Positions 12,279-56,870 of a DNA stretch of 64,000 bases are shown piece by piece. Under the pieces are notes generated by a model. It was given only the letters and a program-made list of their open reading frames with translations. It ran no database searches and was not told where the DNA came from. Each line of letters opens with the position of its first letter. Position 1 is the stretch's first letter. Origin of the DNA: Ficedula albicollis (taxonomy: Eukaryota > Chordata > Aves > Passeriformes > Muscicapidae); NCBI RefSeq assembly GCF_000247815.1, contig NC_021683.1:9124286-9188285 (forward strand). Reading direction: 5' to 3'. The position numbers and the translations under genes are program-made.

Positions 12279-12963
12279 AGTCCCTTTACTGAAGGATAAA
12301 ACCTGGATAAGCAGGTTTCCTAGTTTTTCTTGAGGGAAACAGCAGCTGTCCTGGGCTCATGGTTCCCTTTCTGAAAGCAGAAAACTGAGAAAATGAACTG
12401 TGAAAACAGCACCTTTTCTGTTCCTGCAGATCTATGATGGTTTGTCTAATAACAAGCCTTGTTCAGGAAAGGTCTGGGAAGTGAGATGAAGATGTGGTTT
12501 CAGAGAACTCCATAACTGCATGACCTGGGATGATCTTAGCAGGACTTCTATACATTTTTTTGTTTACTGTTAGTTCAGGACTCCACTCTGTCATAGATGT
12601 ATTAAAGAATCCATCCTATCTGAACAGAAATAGGACTGATTGCTGTGAAGTTGCATTATTTTGTTACTACATTTCCAATGCAAATAAGAGAATGACAGAA
12701 ATGGCTTCAAGGATGGGAATTGTAGTGAGAAGTTAGAGCACAGTGAGCATTTGCATGGGCAGCATTTCTCATAGCTCATTTGCCTGACATCCTGTCTTCA
12801 CACTGCCACCAAATGTAAATCCCAGGCCATGCATATTCATCAACTGCTGCACGCTCAGAGCTGCTCGGGTTTAAGTAACTATTAAATAGGTTTCTCAATT
12901 ACAGGTTGAGATAAGTGAATTTTCAGAATTGCCTTGGGCTCATTTCTTAAAGCTCAAGAGTGA
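12279..12963. other. Intergenic, no gene seen
   Basis: Unique-looking sequence between the CR1 fragment and the first poly-G run. No coding exon, RNA gene or repeat family recognised. Confidence 0.5.
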
Positions 12964-12980
12964 GGGGGGGGGGGGCGGAA

Positions 12981-13435
<455 letters not shown>

Positions 13436-14735
13436 CGGAAAGTAGCACAGAAGAGCTGAGTGCTGCCTCTCTGGTGCTGTCACCTGGCACAGTGGATGTT
13501 TGGGGAAAGGAGTGGGAAACCAGAATGCTTCTTGCTCGGTTTTGTGCCTCTTACTGGGCCTGGTCCACAGTTTATCGCAGCTGGTGAGACTTCTGCTGAG
13601 TCTTTGTTACTTACCACATCTCTTCTGATATGTAGCTGTTTTCTACCCTGTTGACTTGATGATGGGTTCTTGGAGGACATGGATTTTCCTGGGGCTCCAC
13701 TTTCTCTTGTTCTATAGACTGTGGTTCTCTGTTTTCCATAGGAATTGATGACTTTGCCACCTTCCCCCATTCGCAATCTTCTTTCTTCCCTGGAGCAGGT
13801 CATGGGTTTATCTTGAAAAGAGAAAGACCTTCTAGAGATGGAGCAAAGTTTACACTTGAACGCTCCTGGCTTTTCCAGCTGTTATCCACTGGCTTGCTGT
13901 CCCTCTGAGCCTTTCCCACCTGCATGCCCAACCCTTTCAGCTTTTGTTATTCATACCTTACAAAAACCCAGCAAAGTCTAGACATAGAGAAACAAGCAGT
14001 GTAAGGGAACCAAAGCTTTTTGTCTGTGGGATGCCCTTGTCCCTGATCACTTCCCATGTGACTGTTACTGAAGCAGACGACTGGGGTGGTTCTGCTGCTG
14101 TTGCAGGATTTTGGAAGAATTTCAGGGCTTTGGCCCCTCACAGCAGAGCTGCACAGGCAGAGTGACCTCCTGCTGAAACCCTGGGAGCTCTAAACTTGGA
14201 GGAGAGCAGAGAGGTTGGTGGAGAGAATGTGGGTTTGCTGCTGGATTGCAAACAAAGCATGGGGGGGACAGCTCTTACTAGAAGACAATTCTTAATGAAG
14301 AGGCAGCTCTACCCAGAAACACAGACTGGCTATCACCTCAGAGCCAGGAAAGCTCTGAGTATCTCACTTCCCAGAATGATGTGGCATCTACCCAGAGGAA
14401 GCACCAGGTCCCCTCCCACCCCACCAAGAGCTAAGAGCCCTGTCCTTCACAGCACTCCAGCCCCTGCTCTCTGCTGGCCCTGCACGGGGCAGCACCACAG
14501 TGAGACACCTGCCCTGGAGGTGAGGCACTGCAATCCCCTTCCAGCACCATCCAGATCCTCACTGGCCTTTCCTAGTTGCCCCAGCCAACCAGAGGATTGC
14601 CACCAGCCTGCTGACACCTGGGTAGCCTGTCCATGGAGCCAGGAGTCTGTGCCCACAACTGCTGCAGCCTTGGAGGGGGAGGATAGTTGGGGATGCTCAG
14701 CCCCACATGAGAGCCAGCTGTGATCCTGCTCCAGG
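13436..14735. other. Intergenic, no gene seen
   Basis: Moderately GC-rich sequence with overlapping open frames on both strands, the longest being 14196-14723 on +. None has a recognisable domain, splice structure or start context, so they are treated as chance. Confidence 0.45.
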
Positions 14736-14850
14736 TCACAGAATCATACAATGCTCAGGGCTGGAGGAAATCTTAGAGAGTATTTAGATCAGCTCCCCTG
14801 TGATGGGCAGGGAACCTTCCAGGTCATTTGCTCTGGCTGTGCTCCAGGTC
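14736..14850 (-). mobile_element. CR1 LINE scrap (3' terminus)
   Basis: The + strand segment cacagaatcatacaatg followed by ggctggaggaaatctta and gatcagctcccctg resembles the reversed CR1 3' terminus (agaatcatagaatgg, then ggttggaagggacctt, then a short run before the body). Only about 100 bases can be matched, and divergence is high. Confidence 0.65.
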
Positions 14851-15820
14851 TGGGGACCAGGGTGAGGAGGGAAGGGAGGGACAGGCAGAGATGCATGCAC
14901 AGACTGTACCTGAGCTGCCCAGTGATTGCCTTCTACTCAGGTCAGAGCTGCTGCTGAGGAACCGCCAAACACTTTCTTGGCAGCGACAGCCCCGTCCCAG
15001 AGCCACTTGGCAGATGCTCCCACACAGATGAGAGGACAGATCCTCTTTTTGGTTCTGCTTTCAGTTCTGCTCTGCAGAGCACATCTGGTGTGACTGCTGG
15101 GACTGGGTGCCAGTGGTCCTGTGGGCTGCGTGACTTTCTGAAACCACTAACCCCAACAAGGTGCCTCATCACCAGCTCCTTCAAACCTCACCACATCCAG
15201 ACCTCTGCATCCTGGGCAGGATGTGCCAGTGGGACCACGGGGCACTGCAGTGGGAGCGAAGCTCAAAGAGCATCTCTGTTGTTGGTTCTATCCATCATAG
15301 CCTGGGAGTAAGAGACCCTCCCGTTCCTGCCCATCTCCAGACACCAAGCACGGTGCAAAAATTCAGGAGAGCTTTATTAGCTGCTAGAAGCCAAAATTTG
15401 GGATGTGAGAAGCGATGCTGTTGATCATCGTGGTCCTGACTGAGGACGAGCTGTAGCCTTGCCATGCTCCACAGGCCCATGCCAGGCACACATCACCTCC
15501 CTACCCTGGCCAAGCACAGAACCACCTCCAAAATCTTTATTGGATGGGCCGCACAGCCGCCAGCGCAGCACAGCCAGCAGGGAGGAGGATGCTGCCCTGG
15601 AGCATGTGAACCACAGCCCAGAGAGCCTCAGGACAAGGCTCAGGGCAGGCTGGAGGATTGTGTCTGTGCAGAAAAAGGTAGAAAAAGGCACTTTCTGCCC
15701 CAGCAGCCCTGCGGGAGCAGAGCAGCGGGGCAGCTCCTCGCAGCACGCTGGGATGCTGATGCTGTGTTCACCTTGGCCGCCGCTCCGGCGGGTTCCAGGG
15801 CGATCGCAAACCATCCCGGC
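14851..15820. other. Intergenic, GC-rich, no gene seen
   Basis: GC-rich sequence leading into the GGGCA array. Two AATAAA signals are readable on the minus strand (ctttatt at 15372-15378 and 15534-15540), but I could not recognise a minus-strand gene ending there. Open frames that run on through the array are carried by the stop-free repeat. Confidence 0.4.
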
Positions 15821-16638
15821 AGGGCAGGGCAGGGCAGGGCAGGGCAGGGCAGGGCAGGGCAGGGCAGGGCAGGGCAGGGCAGGGCAGGGCAGGGCAGGGC
15901 AGGGCAGGGCAGGGCAGGGCAGGGCAGGGCAGGGCAGGGCAGGGCAGGGCAGGGCAGGGCAGGGCAGGGCAGGGCAGGGCAGGGCAGGGCAGGGCAGGGC
16001 AGGGCAGGGCAGGGCAGGGCAGGGCAGGGCAGGGCAGGGCAGGGCAGGGCAGGGCAGGGCAGGGCAGGGCAGGGCAGGGCAGGGCAGGGCAGGGCAGGGC
16101 AGGGCAGGGCAGGGCAGGGCAGGGCAGGGCAGGGCAGGGCAGGGCAGGGCAGGGCAGGGCAGGGCAGGGCAGGGCAGGGCAGGGCAGGGCAGGGCAGGGC
16201 AGGGCAGGGCAGGGCAGGGCAGGGCAGGGCAGGGCAGGGCAGGGCAGGGCAGGGCAGGGCAGGGCAGGGCAGGGCAGGGCAGGGCAGGGCAGGGCAGGGC
16301 AGGGCAGGGCAGGGCAGGGCAGGGCAGGGCAGGGCAGGGCAGGGCAGGGCAGGGCAGGGCAGGGCAGGGCAGGGCAGGGCAGGGCAGGGCAGGGCAGGGC
16401 AGGGCAGGGCAGGGCAGGGCAGGGCAGGGCAGGGCAGGGCAGGGCAGGGCAGGGCAGGGCAGGGCAGGGCAGGGCAGGGCAGGGCAGGGCAGGGCAGGGC
16501 AGGGCAGGGCAGGGCAGGGCAGGGCAGGGCAGGGCAGGGCAGGGCAGGGCAGGGCAGGGCAGGGCAGGGCAGGGCAGGGCAGGGCAGGGCAGGGCAGGGC
16601 AGGGCAGGGCAGGGCAGGGCAGGGCAGGGCAGGGCAGG
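15821..16638 (+). repeat. (AGGGC)n tandem array, about 163 perfect units
   Basis: The unit AGGGC is repeated without any visible substitution from 15821 to 16635 (815 bases, 163 units), then breaks off in aggctcag. Each unit carries a GGG triplet separated by CA, so the + strand could form many stacked G-quadruplexes (G3 tracts with 2-base loops). Because 5 is not a multiple of 3 and the unit lacks stops, all frames stay open (GRAGQ or PCPAL repeats). These are not proteins. The perfect uniformity over more than 800 bases suggests either recent expansion or inflation during assembly. Confidence 0.95.
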
Positions 16639-19345
16639 CTCAGCGCAGACGAGCAGGGAAAGTGCTGAGCAGGGAAGATCGGAGCCAGGGGTCTCCCCTG
16701 GGAAGGCCCGGGCTCGGTGCTGCCAGCATCCCCTGCCCGCCCGGGGTCCCCAGCCTGGCACTGATGGCACTGCCCAGCTCGGTGGGACCCGAAACCCTCG
16801 GCAGTGGGACAAATCCCCCTGAAGGAGTGGGATAATCTCCCCCTTGGAGAGCGCAAGCTCCTTCTTGGAGCTGCCAGCCCTTTTTGGATCCATTCCTAAG
16901 TGCCAGCCCAGAGCCTCGCAGCAGGAAACGCACCTCCAAAAACTCAGAGCGACTTCAGAGCTTCACAGCAAATATCTTTCCTCCAGCTGAATCAGTGCTG
17001 CCAAGGCTGGGATCTGCTTCCAAGCCATTTTTACGAGCAGCCACAGGGCAGATTTCCCCCCAGACTGCTCTGTGCTGCTCTTGGGTCCGATCGGGAGAGG
17101 GCAGCTCTCCTCCGCTCCGCGCACGGCTGCAGCCCACGCCGCGAGCCCGGCGGAGATTTTGGCCCTCCTGGTGACCTCTGCAATTTTCTGCTTTCTTTTA
17201 ACCGGGTGGGTTGAAAAGCCCAGCTCTTCTCGGCCAACATCTCCCCAGACGTGTAGAATTTAGGAAAAAAAATAGGTTAAAAAAAATTATGAAAAATTTT
17301 AGAAAAAGTCGGTGGAAATCCATTAATCCCCTATAGCTGCTGATCTCACCCCAAAATGTGATGGCATCACAAGGATTTGGAAGAAGCATCTCCGATGGAT
17401 GCACCCATTGCCATTCATTCAGTCAGAAATGTTAACAACAGAGCCAGGCTTTAAAAATTGATTATGATTTTCAGAAAACTGTGCATTGCTTCCTGAGCCC
17501 TGGGGCTGAATTTTCCAAGGAGTGCTCCATAATCTGGAGAGTAAGAAGGGTAATTTTATCCTTTTAAAATTTAAGTCACAAGCAGTTGCCAAAATGATGG
17601 TGCTTTGCCCAATCTGCCTCAAAAGTGCCACCCTGCCTGGAGTCACTGGGGAGCCTGGGGGGCTCCTCCAGTCACTCTGGGGAGTTTAATTTCAGCTGCC
17701 CACGTTGGGACCTTTGGCAGACTGGTTTTGTGGAGGAGACACACAAGGAACCTCCATCCCAGCACCCCTGTGGATACTGGCTGCTCCTGGCTCCTGTGTC
17801 CAAGGGGGAAAACGTCCCCACGCTCACGAGCAGCTCACGGGTGCCTGCTGGGGAAGAAGAGGTGCTGGGGGATCTGGGAATTTTCATAACTGTGAATTTT
17901 CATAACTGCTGGCTCAGCAGTGCAAAAAAAAAAATTACCTAACCCATCTTGCAGCTGGATTTCCAGGTGGGAGAGGTTCTCCAGGAGACAGGAGTATGCC
18001 AGTGCTCAGTGGAGATGGGGCTGGCCCTGGGGGTTTCCAGCTTCTCTCTGGAGCTGGTGATCACCTGTGCAAACCACCCACTGCCACTGAAGCCAGGGGC
18101 TCAAAAGGAACCCTGGAGCTGCTCCCCTATGATACCGCCAGACAGCAGCCATCCAAACAGCCTTGGGTGGGTTTTCTGCCTTCTGTGGCTCAGGATTTGT
18201 TTTCTTCTTCACTTGTGTTGGCTGACAGAACGAGGAATGTGGTCTGAGAGGAAACCAGCTGCTCTGGGAATCCAGGGAGGCTGCCTTAGGTGCGTGGGGG
18301 AGTTTTTGTGCACCCAGAGAAGGAGGGGCTTGGGTTCTCTGGTGGGTGTGAGTGCAAGGAGGTGCTCCATCTCAGCTGTGCCTGCGCTTGCCCTCCTTCA
18401 GGAGGCTGTGGTGGGATTTTCAGCCAGCTGGGAGTTATTGCTGGTCTGTGCTCCTGCCTGGGACCTCCCTCCTCACTCTGGGAATCACTGCACTTCACCA
18501 GAACACCCAGCCCTGTAGGGTGGCACTGCCCTTTCCTGCCCAGCTCTGCCCTCCTGGTAATGTCAGGGGTGTGTCTGAAGCTCGGGGAGGAGGTGACAGC
18601 CCCTTGTTAATGCCTTGGTGAATGTTTTAAAGAACAAAGCCCCAGACCGGCAGTGCCCGGCCCTTCTCCACTTAGCCTGGGGTTTGGGCTGGTGTGTGAA
18701 AACGGTGGCAGCAGAGAGGCACACTCAGAAATAATTTCTTCTTTTCTGCCACTGTATTTGGCCTTTATTGTCCTTGGTGAATTCAGCTTGTACTCATGAT
18801 AGTCTCTAACAAAGGATGCTGAATCTTCTTTAATGAAAGCCCAGACTGTTGTACCCCCCAGTTTGCAGCACTGGGAGTCCAAAGGGCATCACCAAACACA
18901 GGAGTGAGGTGAAGAAGAGTTTCTGCAAAGCCCAACTGATCTGCACCCACTTGTTTTCCCAGCACCTCAACCTGAGGGCTGCATGTGCCATGGACCTGCC
19001 TAAAAGTAGGTGCTGTGCTTTGTATTCTATTAAATGAATGAGGTATGTAAAGTTTCTACCTACATATTTATTCTCTCAAGTACATTTCTTATGGATGTCA
19101 ACAATATGAACTTACATATAAAAATACACAAATACTGTATATATACAAATTTATATATGTTTTATACATCTATAGTGAGCTGGAGAGAGGCAAGTGGCTC
19201 ATAAGGATTAGCCTTGCTCCCAGGAGAGGAAAGGCTGATTTCTGTTTTTGAGCCAATAAAGATGTGTCAGAGGGCTGGAGTGAAGGGGAAACATTGGCAG
19301 CACCTCTGTGCTTTTCAGCATATTAAGATGTCACCACGCTTGGAT
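16639..19345. other. Intergenic, no gene seen
   Basis: GC-rich at first, becoming AT-rich with TA-rich stretches at 19040-19175. Many short frames overlap on both strands, such as 17949-18518 on +, without recognisable domains. No RNA gene or repeat family recognised. Confidence 0.4.
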
Positions 19346-19377
19346 AAAAAAAAAAGAAAAAAAAAAAAAAAAAAAAA
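19346..19377 (+). repeat. Poly-A tract before poly-G run
   Basis: A10, one G, then A21. It mirrors the A29 tract on the other side of the poly-G run (20091-20119). It could be the tail of a retroposed sequence, but no body was recognised. Confidence 0.85.
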
Positions 19378-20119
<742 letters not shown>

Positions 20120-20124
<5 letters not shown>

Positions 20125-21349
20125 CAAGGCATTAATAATAAATAGAGCAACATGCAGCTGACTTCAAGGGAAAACTAATTTCCCTGGGGCTTGCTCCATG
20201 CCATATACATTAAAATCTCACCTGCTTTGACAGCTCTGTGACCTGAAGTGAGATGCTGAGAGATGTGGTGTCCATAGCAGAGCCTGGCCAGGGTCCTGCT
20301 GCCAAACACAACGGGGGTTTCTTTTCAATGCCCTGATCCCCCCTGCCAGCCATGGCTCCCTCTGCCTGTGGGAAGGAGCCACAGTGCAAACCTAGCCGAA
20401 ATGATGTTTGACTTTGTGTTTTTAAAACTATGCAGTCCTCAAATTCCTGTGTTGGGCTGCCTGAAGGGTGTGCTTTACTGATGTTTTCTGTCTGCTCTCT
20501 TCTGTCTGATGTCTTCCCACTGCTGTGGGACAGCCCTTGCTGGGACATGGTGGGCACAGGGATGGGGTGTGACCTCCCGCTAGGACTGAGCATCACCACC
20601 AGGAGGGATGCAGCAGAGAGAGGGGATGGAAGATGGGTATCACCCAAGGAGAAGCTGCTCTGCTACCACTCTCAAATAAATATGGAAAAAACGCATCTCC
20701 TCCCACTCTCTGCCCCCCTGCCAGCAGAAGGAATTATAGCTGCTACCACACCCTCTGCACCCTCTTGAATTTCCATCGCTTGTGCTGCCCTGCTCCAGGG
20801 GAGGTGTCACTTTGTGTGAGCATGGCACGGGTCCATATCCTTGGTTTTTCTCTTTCAGTTCTCTGCTTATTTGGGCAGTTCTTGACCTGCTGCCTTTTAT
20901 CTTGGATCAAGTTTCCACCATAAAAACAAGGGCTGGTCTGATGTGGGCTGTCCCAGGTGGTGGCACATCCTGGCAGTCCAGTTTTGTCCCCAGCTCTGTG
21001 GATGTTTCTGGCAGCGGGGCTCTTTGGGTGTGACCAGAGCAGGTTCCTGCGGGGTGAGCCCCATCCCAAGGGAAACGGGGGCTTTCCTGGGGTCAGAGCT
21101 CTTGGCTGGCAGTAGCCCTGTGCCCCAGTTTGCTCAGACAACACTGCAAAGCCGATGACCTCGTTCCTCCTTTCTTCCTCACTGAGTCACTCCCGAGCTC
21201 GTTCCGGTACCTTTGCTCGTGCCACTGACTAATTTCGCCTTAACACTTCTTTCCTCCACTCTGGCCTTTCAACTGGAAAAACTGGACGGCCCTGGGTTAT
21301 GGTTTGGGTTGGTTATTTTGTTCAGAATCCCGAGGTTATCGTGTCGGGC
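20120..21349. other. Intergenic, approach to the PHAF1 promoter
   Basis: No gene recognised. Overlapping frames on both strands (20210-20647 on -, 20430-20768 on +) lack domains. GC content rises toward the CpG island. Confidence 0.4.
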
Positions 21350-21393
21350 GTAACTGCGGCTGCTGCTGTAGGTCTGAACCTCGTCCGCCGACG

Positions 21394-21463
21394 AGGCCGG
21401 GGTGGGACTCGAACCCGCGCCTCCCCCTCCCCAAGCCGACGCCTTCCCCGCTCGCCCACGGCC
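21394..21463 (-). pseudogene. tRNA-like sequence (probable tRNA relic)
   Basis: On the minus strand there is a perfect B box (GGTTCGAGTCC, + coordinates 21405-21415) and a near-perfect A box (TGGGCGAGCGG, 21448-21458, one mismatch to TGGCNNAGYGG). The ends can form an acceptor stem (5' GGCCGTG with 3' CCCGGCC, six of seven pairs). The T stem has one mismatch. The D and anticodon stems pair poorly, and the length is about 70 bases, slightly short. The anticodon position would read GGG, with low trust. No TTTT terminator is close: the nearest T run on this strand is roughly 115 bases downstream. A degraded tRNA or tRNA-derived element is most likely, though sequence damage next to a poly-G artefact could have spoiled a real tRNA. 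Confidence 0.45.
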
Positions 21464-21530
21464 GGGGGGCGGGGCGCACCCCCGGCCCCGCCCTCGCCCC
21501 GCCCGCGCGCGGGCGCGCCTGACGACAGCT

Positions 21531-22075
<545 letters not shown>

Positions 22076-22255
22076 CTGCGAGGCAGCGCTGCCCCGGGGC
22101 TTGGGGGCGGCCGGTCCCCTCAGGGGGCGGTGGCGGGGCCGGGCTCGGGCTGCGAGCTTCCCTCCCGCTTCCCTCCGCGTCCCTCCCGCAGGGGTCCGGC
22201 GCAGCGACCCGCTGACCCGCCGTGCCAGCCCGCGGCCTCCGCGCTACCTGAGCCA

Positions 22256-54913
<32,658 letters not shown>

Positions 54914-56786
54914 GCATCCCCTGCAAAGTCAGCTAATCTCAATGCTACAGAATTAGTACAGCGTGCCTTGATTTGCTGCCACTTATAATATGGAAAGCAC
55001 GTTATGATTTTATTTTTTTTTCAATAAGCCTTTCCACCCAGGAGCGGTGTGGAAAGGAAATTCTCTCAACCCTTCATCATGGGGCATGGAACTGTTGATG
55101 GAGGAAAGCAGCTTAGGTGCCTGTGCCGTCATTTATTCCTCTCCGTTGCCCTCATCCTATGCAGCACAGACCTGAAGAGACTGTCCCTCCTTCTCAGCTG
55201 GCAGAAGGGGGAAATGGAAGAGGGGCACGTAATGACTGCAAGAATTAGAAGCACAAACTTTCTGAGCCTTGGAGCATCTGGAAGCAGGTATTGATTTTAG
55301 TCTGTTTGTGTTACTGTATTGATGTGGTGGTCACATTTTAAGAAAACGTGTGTGTATATATATATAGATCTAAACACCTCGGTATTTCTGTGGCTTAGGA
55401 CATTGTACCAAGTGTGACAAGGATGTATATATGTCCATGATTTCAGGCACCACATCTTTGTGTAACTTTAAACCAAGCAAGTAGCATGTGCATAATACTT
55501 GGTTGTAACATTTGCACTACATACACTTTAATTACTTGATAAACGTTTATCTTCACTGAGGAGCATCTGTGTACTGGGTGTGAGTGGGGTGTGGTGGTTA
55601 TTTAATGTACACTGCGCATAAAGCTTATTTATACAGTGGATCAAATTTATCCACCTTCCTGCACTAATATGTACTTGATATGCTGATACAATTTTTTTCT
55701 GTCATGGCTGGTTTACTAATTTTTTTCATATGCAATTTCGAAAGAAAAAAAAATTCTGGAAGTGGTTATTTCTATGATTGAATTATGTTTTAATGAAAAG
55801 ATTTGATACAATTTTTCATACTAGTGAAAAATGTAATGAAGAAATAATGTTGCCTCATTTGCCTCTGTTCCAAAACCCTTTATTCCTACTCTATTTCCTC
55901 AGAGAAAGAAAAGCTGTATATAATGGTATCTCAGAAAGAAATTCTGGAATTCCGCCATCACCGAGATAACCTTTTCTGTAACTTTTGATGTATGATTTTA
56001 ATTTATGCCAAAGGTTTAGCCAAAGACATCCTCGTTGTAGTTTCACCATTTCTGTACATATATGCTAACTGCACACCCCACCCCAGCAGACAGGATATAG
56101 GCTTCTTTCTAGTTGGGAGATGCTGCTCGCGACATTTTATCCCAGGAGGATACTTTAGGTTTCTAGTTCTCTTACCAGTCTTATTTGGGAGAAATAGGTG
56201 GTCTGTCTTTGAAATAATGAACCCTTTTTAAAAATGGACAAGAGAAATGTATAATTTTATCCCATTTTTAATATTTTGGTGTCGCAACTTGTGATACATA
56301 GATGACAATTTTGTGAGTTTTACTATGTGTGTACAGATTTTTGTAAATACGACATTTTTGTAATTTTAACTCCATGTACAGTGTAATCCTGTATAGTTTA
56401 TCAATGAATGAGAGATAGGAAATCGAATGTTAACTGAAGTTTTGGATCCTGGACCAGTAGCAGGGATGAATGTGTGTGTGTGTGAGACATTCTTTGCCAT
56501 TTAGTCTTCCTGTATACTGTGATACTCTAAACTGTTTTGCTAAAACAAACAAAAAAGCCCCATGGAGAATCTAATGGATAAGGAAAAAGTTATTGTTTAC
56601 CTTTATCCCTAGGTGTCACTCCTGTTGAATCCCTGTTCAATCTGTGCTGTCTCCTGTGATCGTTGCTTGCTAAGAAAATTCTATGCCTCAATCTTCCTTT
56701 TTGTCTCCTCTCTAATTTTAATTTCATTTTACATAGCCCTTCTGTAAATTAAATGGAATAATAATGAGCATGTACACTGAAAGAAA

Positions 56787-56792
56787 AATAAA
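56787..56792 (+). terminator. Poly(A) signal 1, PHAF1
   Basis: AATAAA within aagaaaaataaaaagag, followed by ctgtttttgtgtt, a T/G-rich downstream element. Confidence 0.6.
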
Positions 56793-56846
56793 AAGAGACT
56801 CTCAGTTACTGTTTTTGTGTTAAATACAGTTGCTGGGTGTTTTTGT

Positions 56847-56852
56847 AATAAA
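56847..56852 (+). terminator. Poly(A) signal 2, PHAF1
   Basis: AATAAA within ttttgtaataaaatcatgg, followed by a T-rich stretch (gctttttcttttctt). Either this signal or the one 60 bases upstream probably sets the main 3' end. Confidence 0.6.
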
Positions 56853-56870
56853 ATCATGGATGTTCCTGCT

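Larger units (their letters stand above)
54914..56870 (+). other. PHAF1: PHAF1 3' UTR
   Basis: AT-rich sequence of about 1.95 kb from the stop to the last of two poly(A) signals. It contains five TGTANATA (Pumilio-type) motifs at 55353-55360, 55424-55431, 55915-55922, 56053-56060 and 56342-56349. Short TG and TA microsatellites lie at about 55347-55366 and 56470-56484. Frames such as 55049-55294 and 55992-56231 lie inside this UTR and are not taken as genes. Confidence 0.8.

Noticed and set aside
11850..12299. 149-residue open frame
   Set aside because: Antisense of a CR1 LINE 3' end, a well-known source of false frames.
14196..14723. 175-residue open frame in the intergenic region
   Set aside because: No recognisable domain, overlaps frames on the other strand, and has no splice or promoter support.
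15372..15540. Two AATAAA signals on the minus strand, suggesting the 3' end of a minus-strand gene
   Set aside because: No recognisable exon on the minus strand upstream of them; too common by chance to call a transcript.
15459..16893. Open frames of 360-460 residues with GRAGQ or PCPAL repeats
   Set aside because: Created by the stop-free AGGGC array in every frame; no domain, splice signal or start context.
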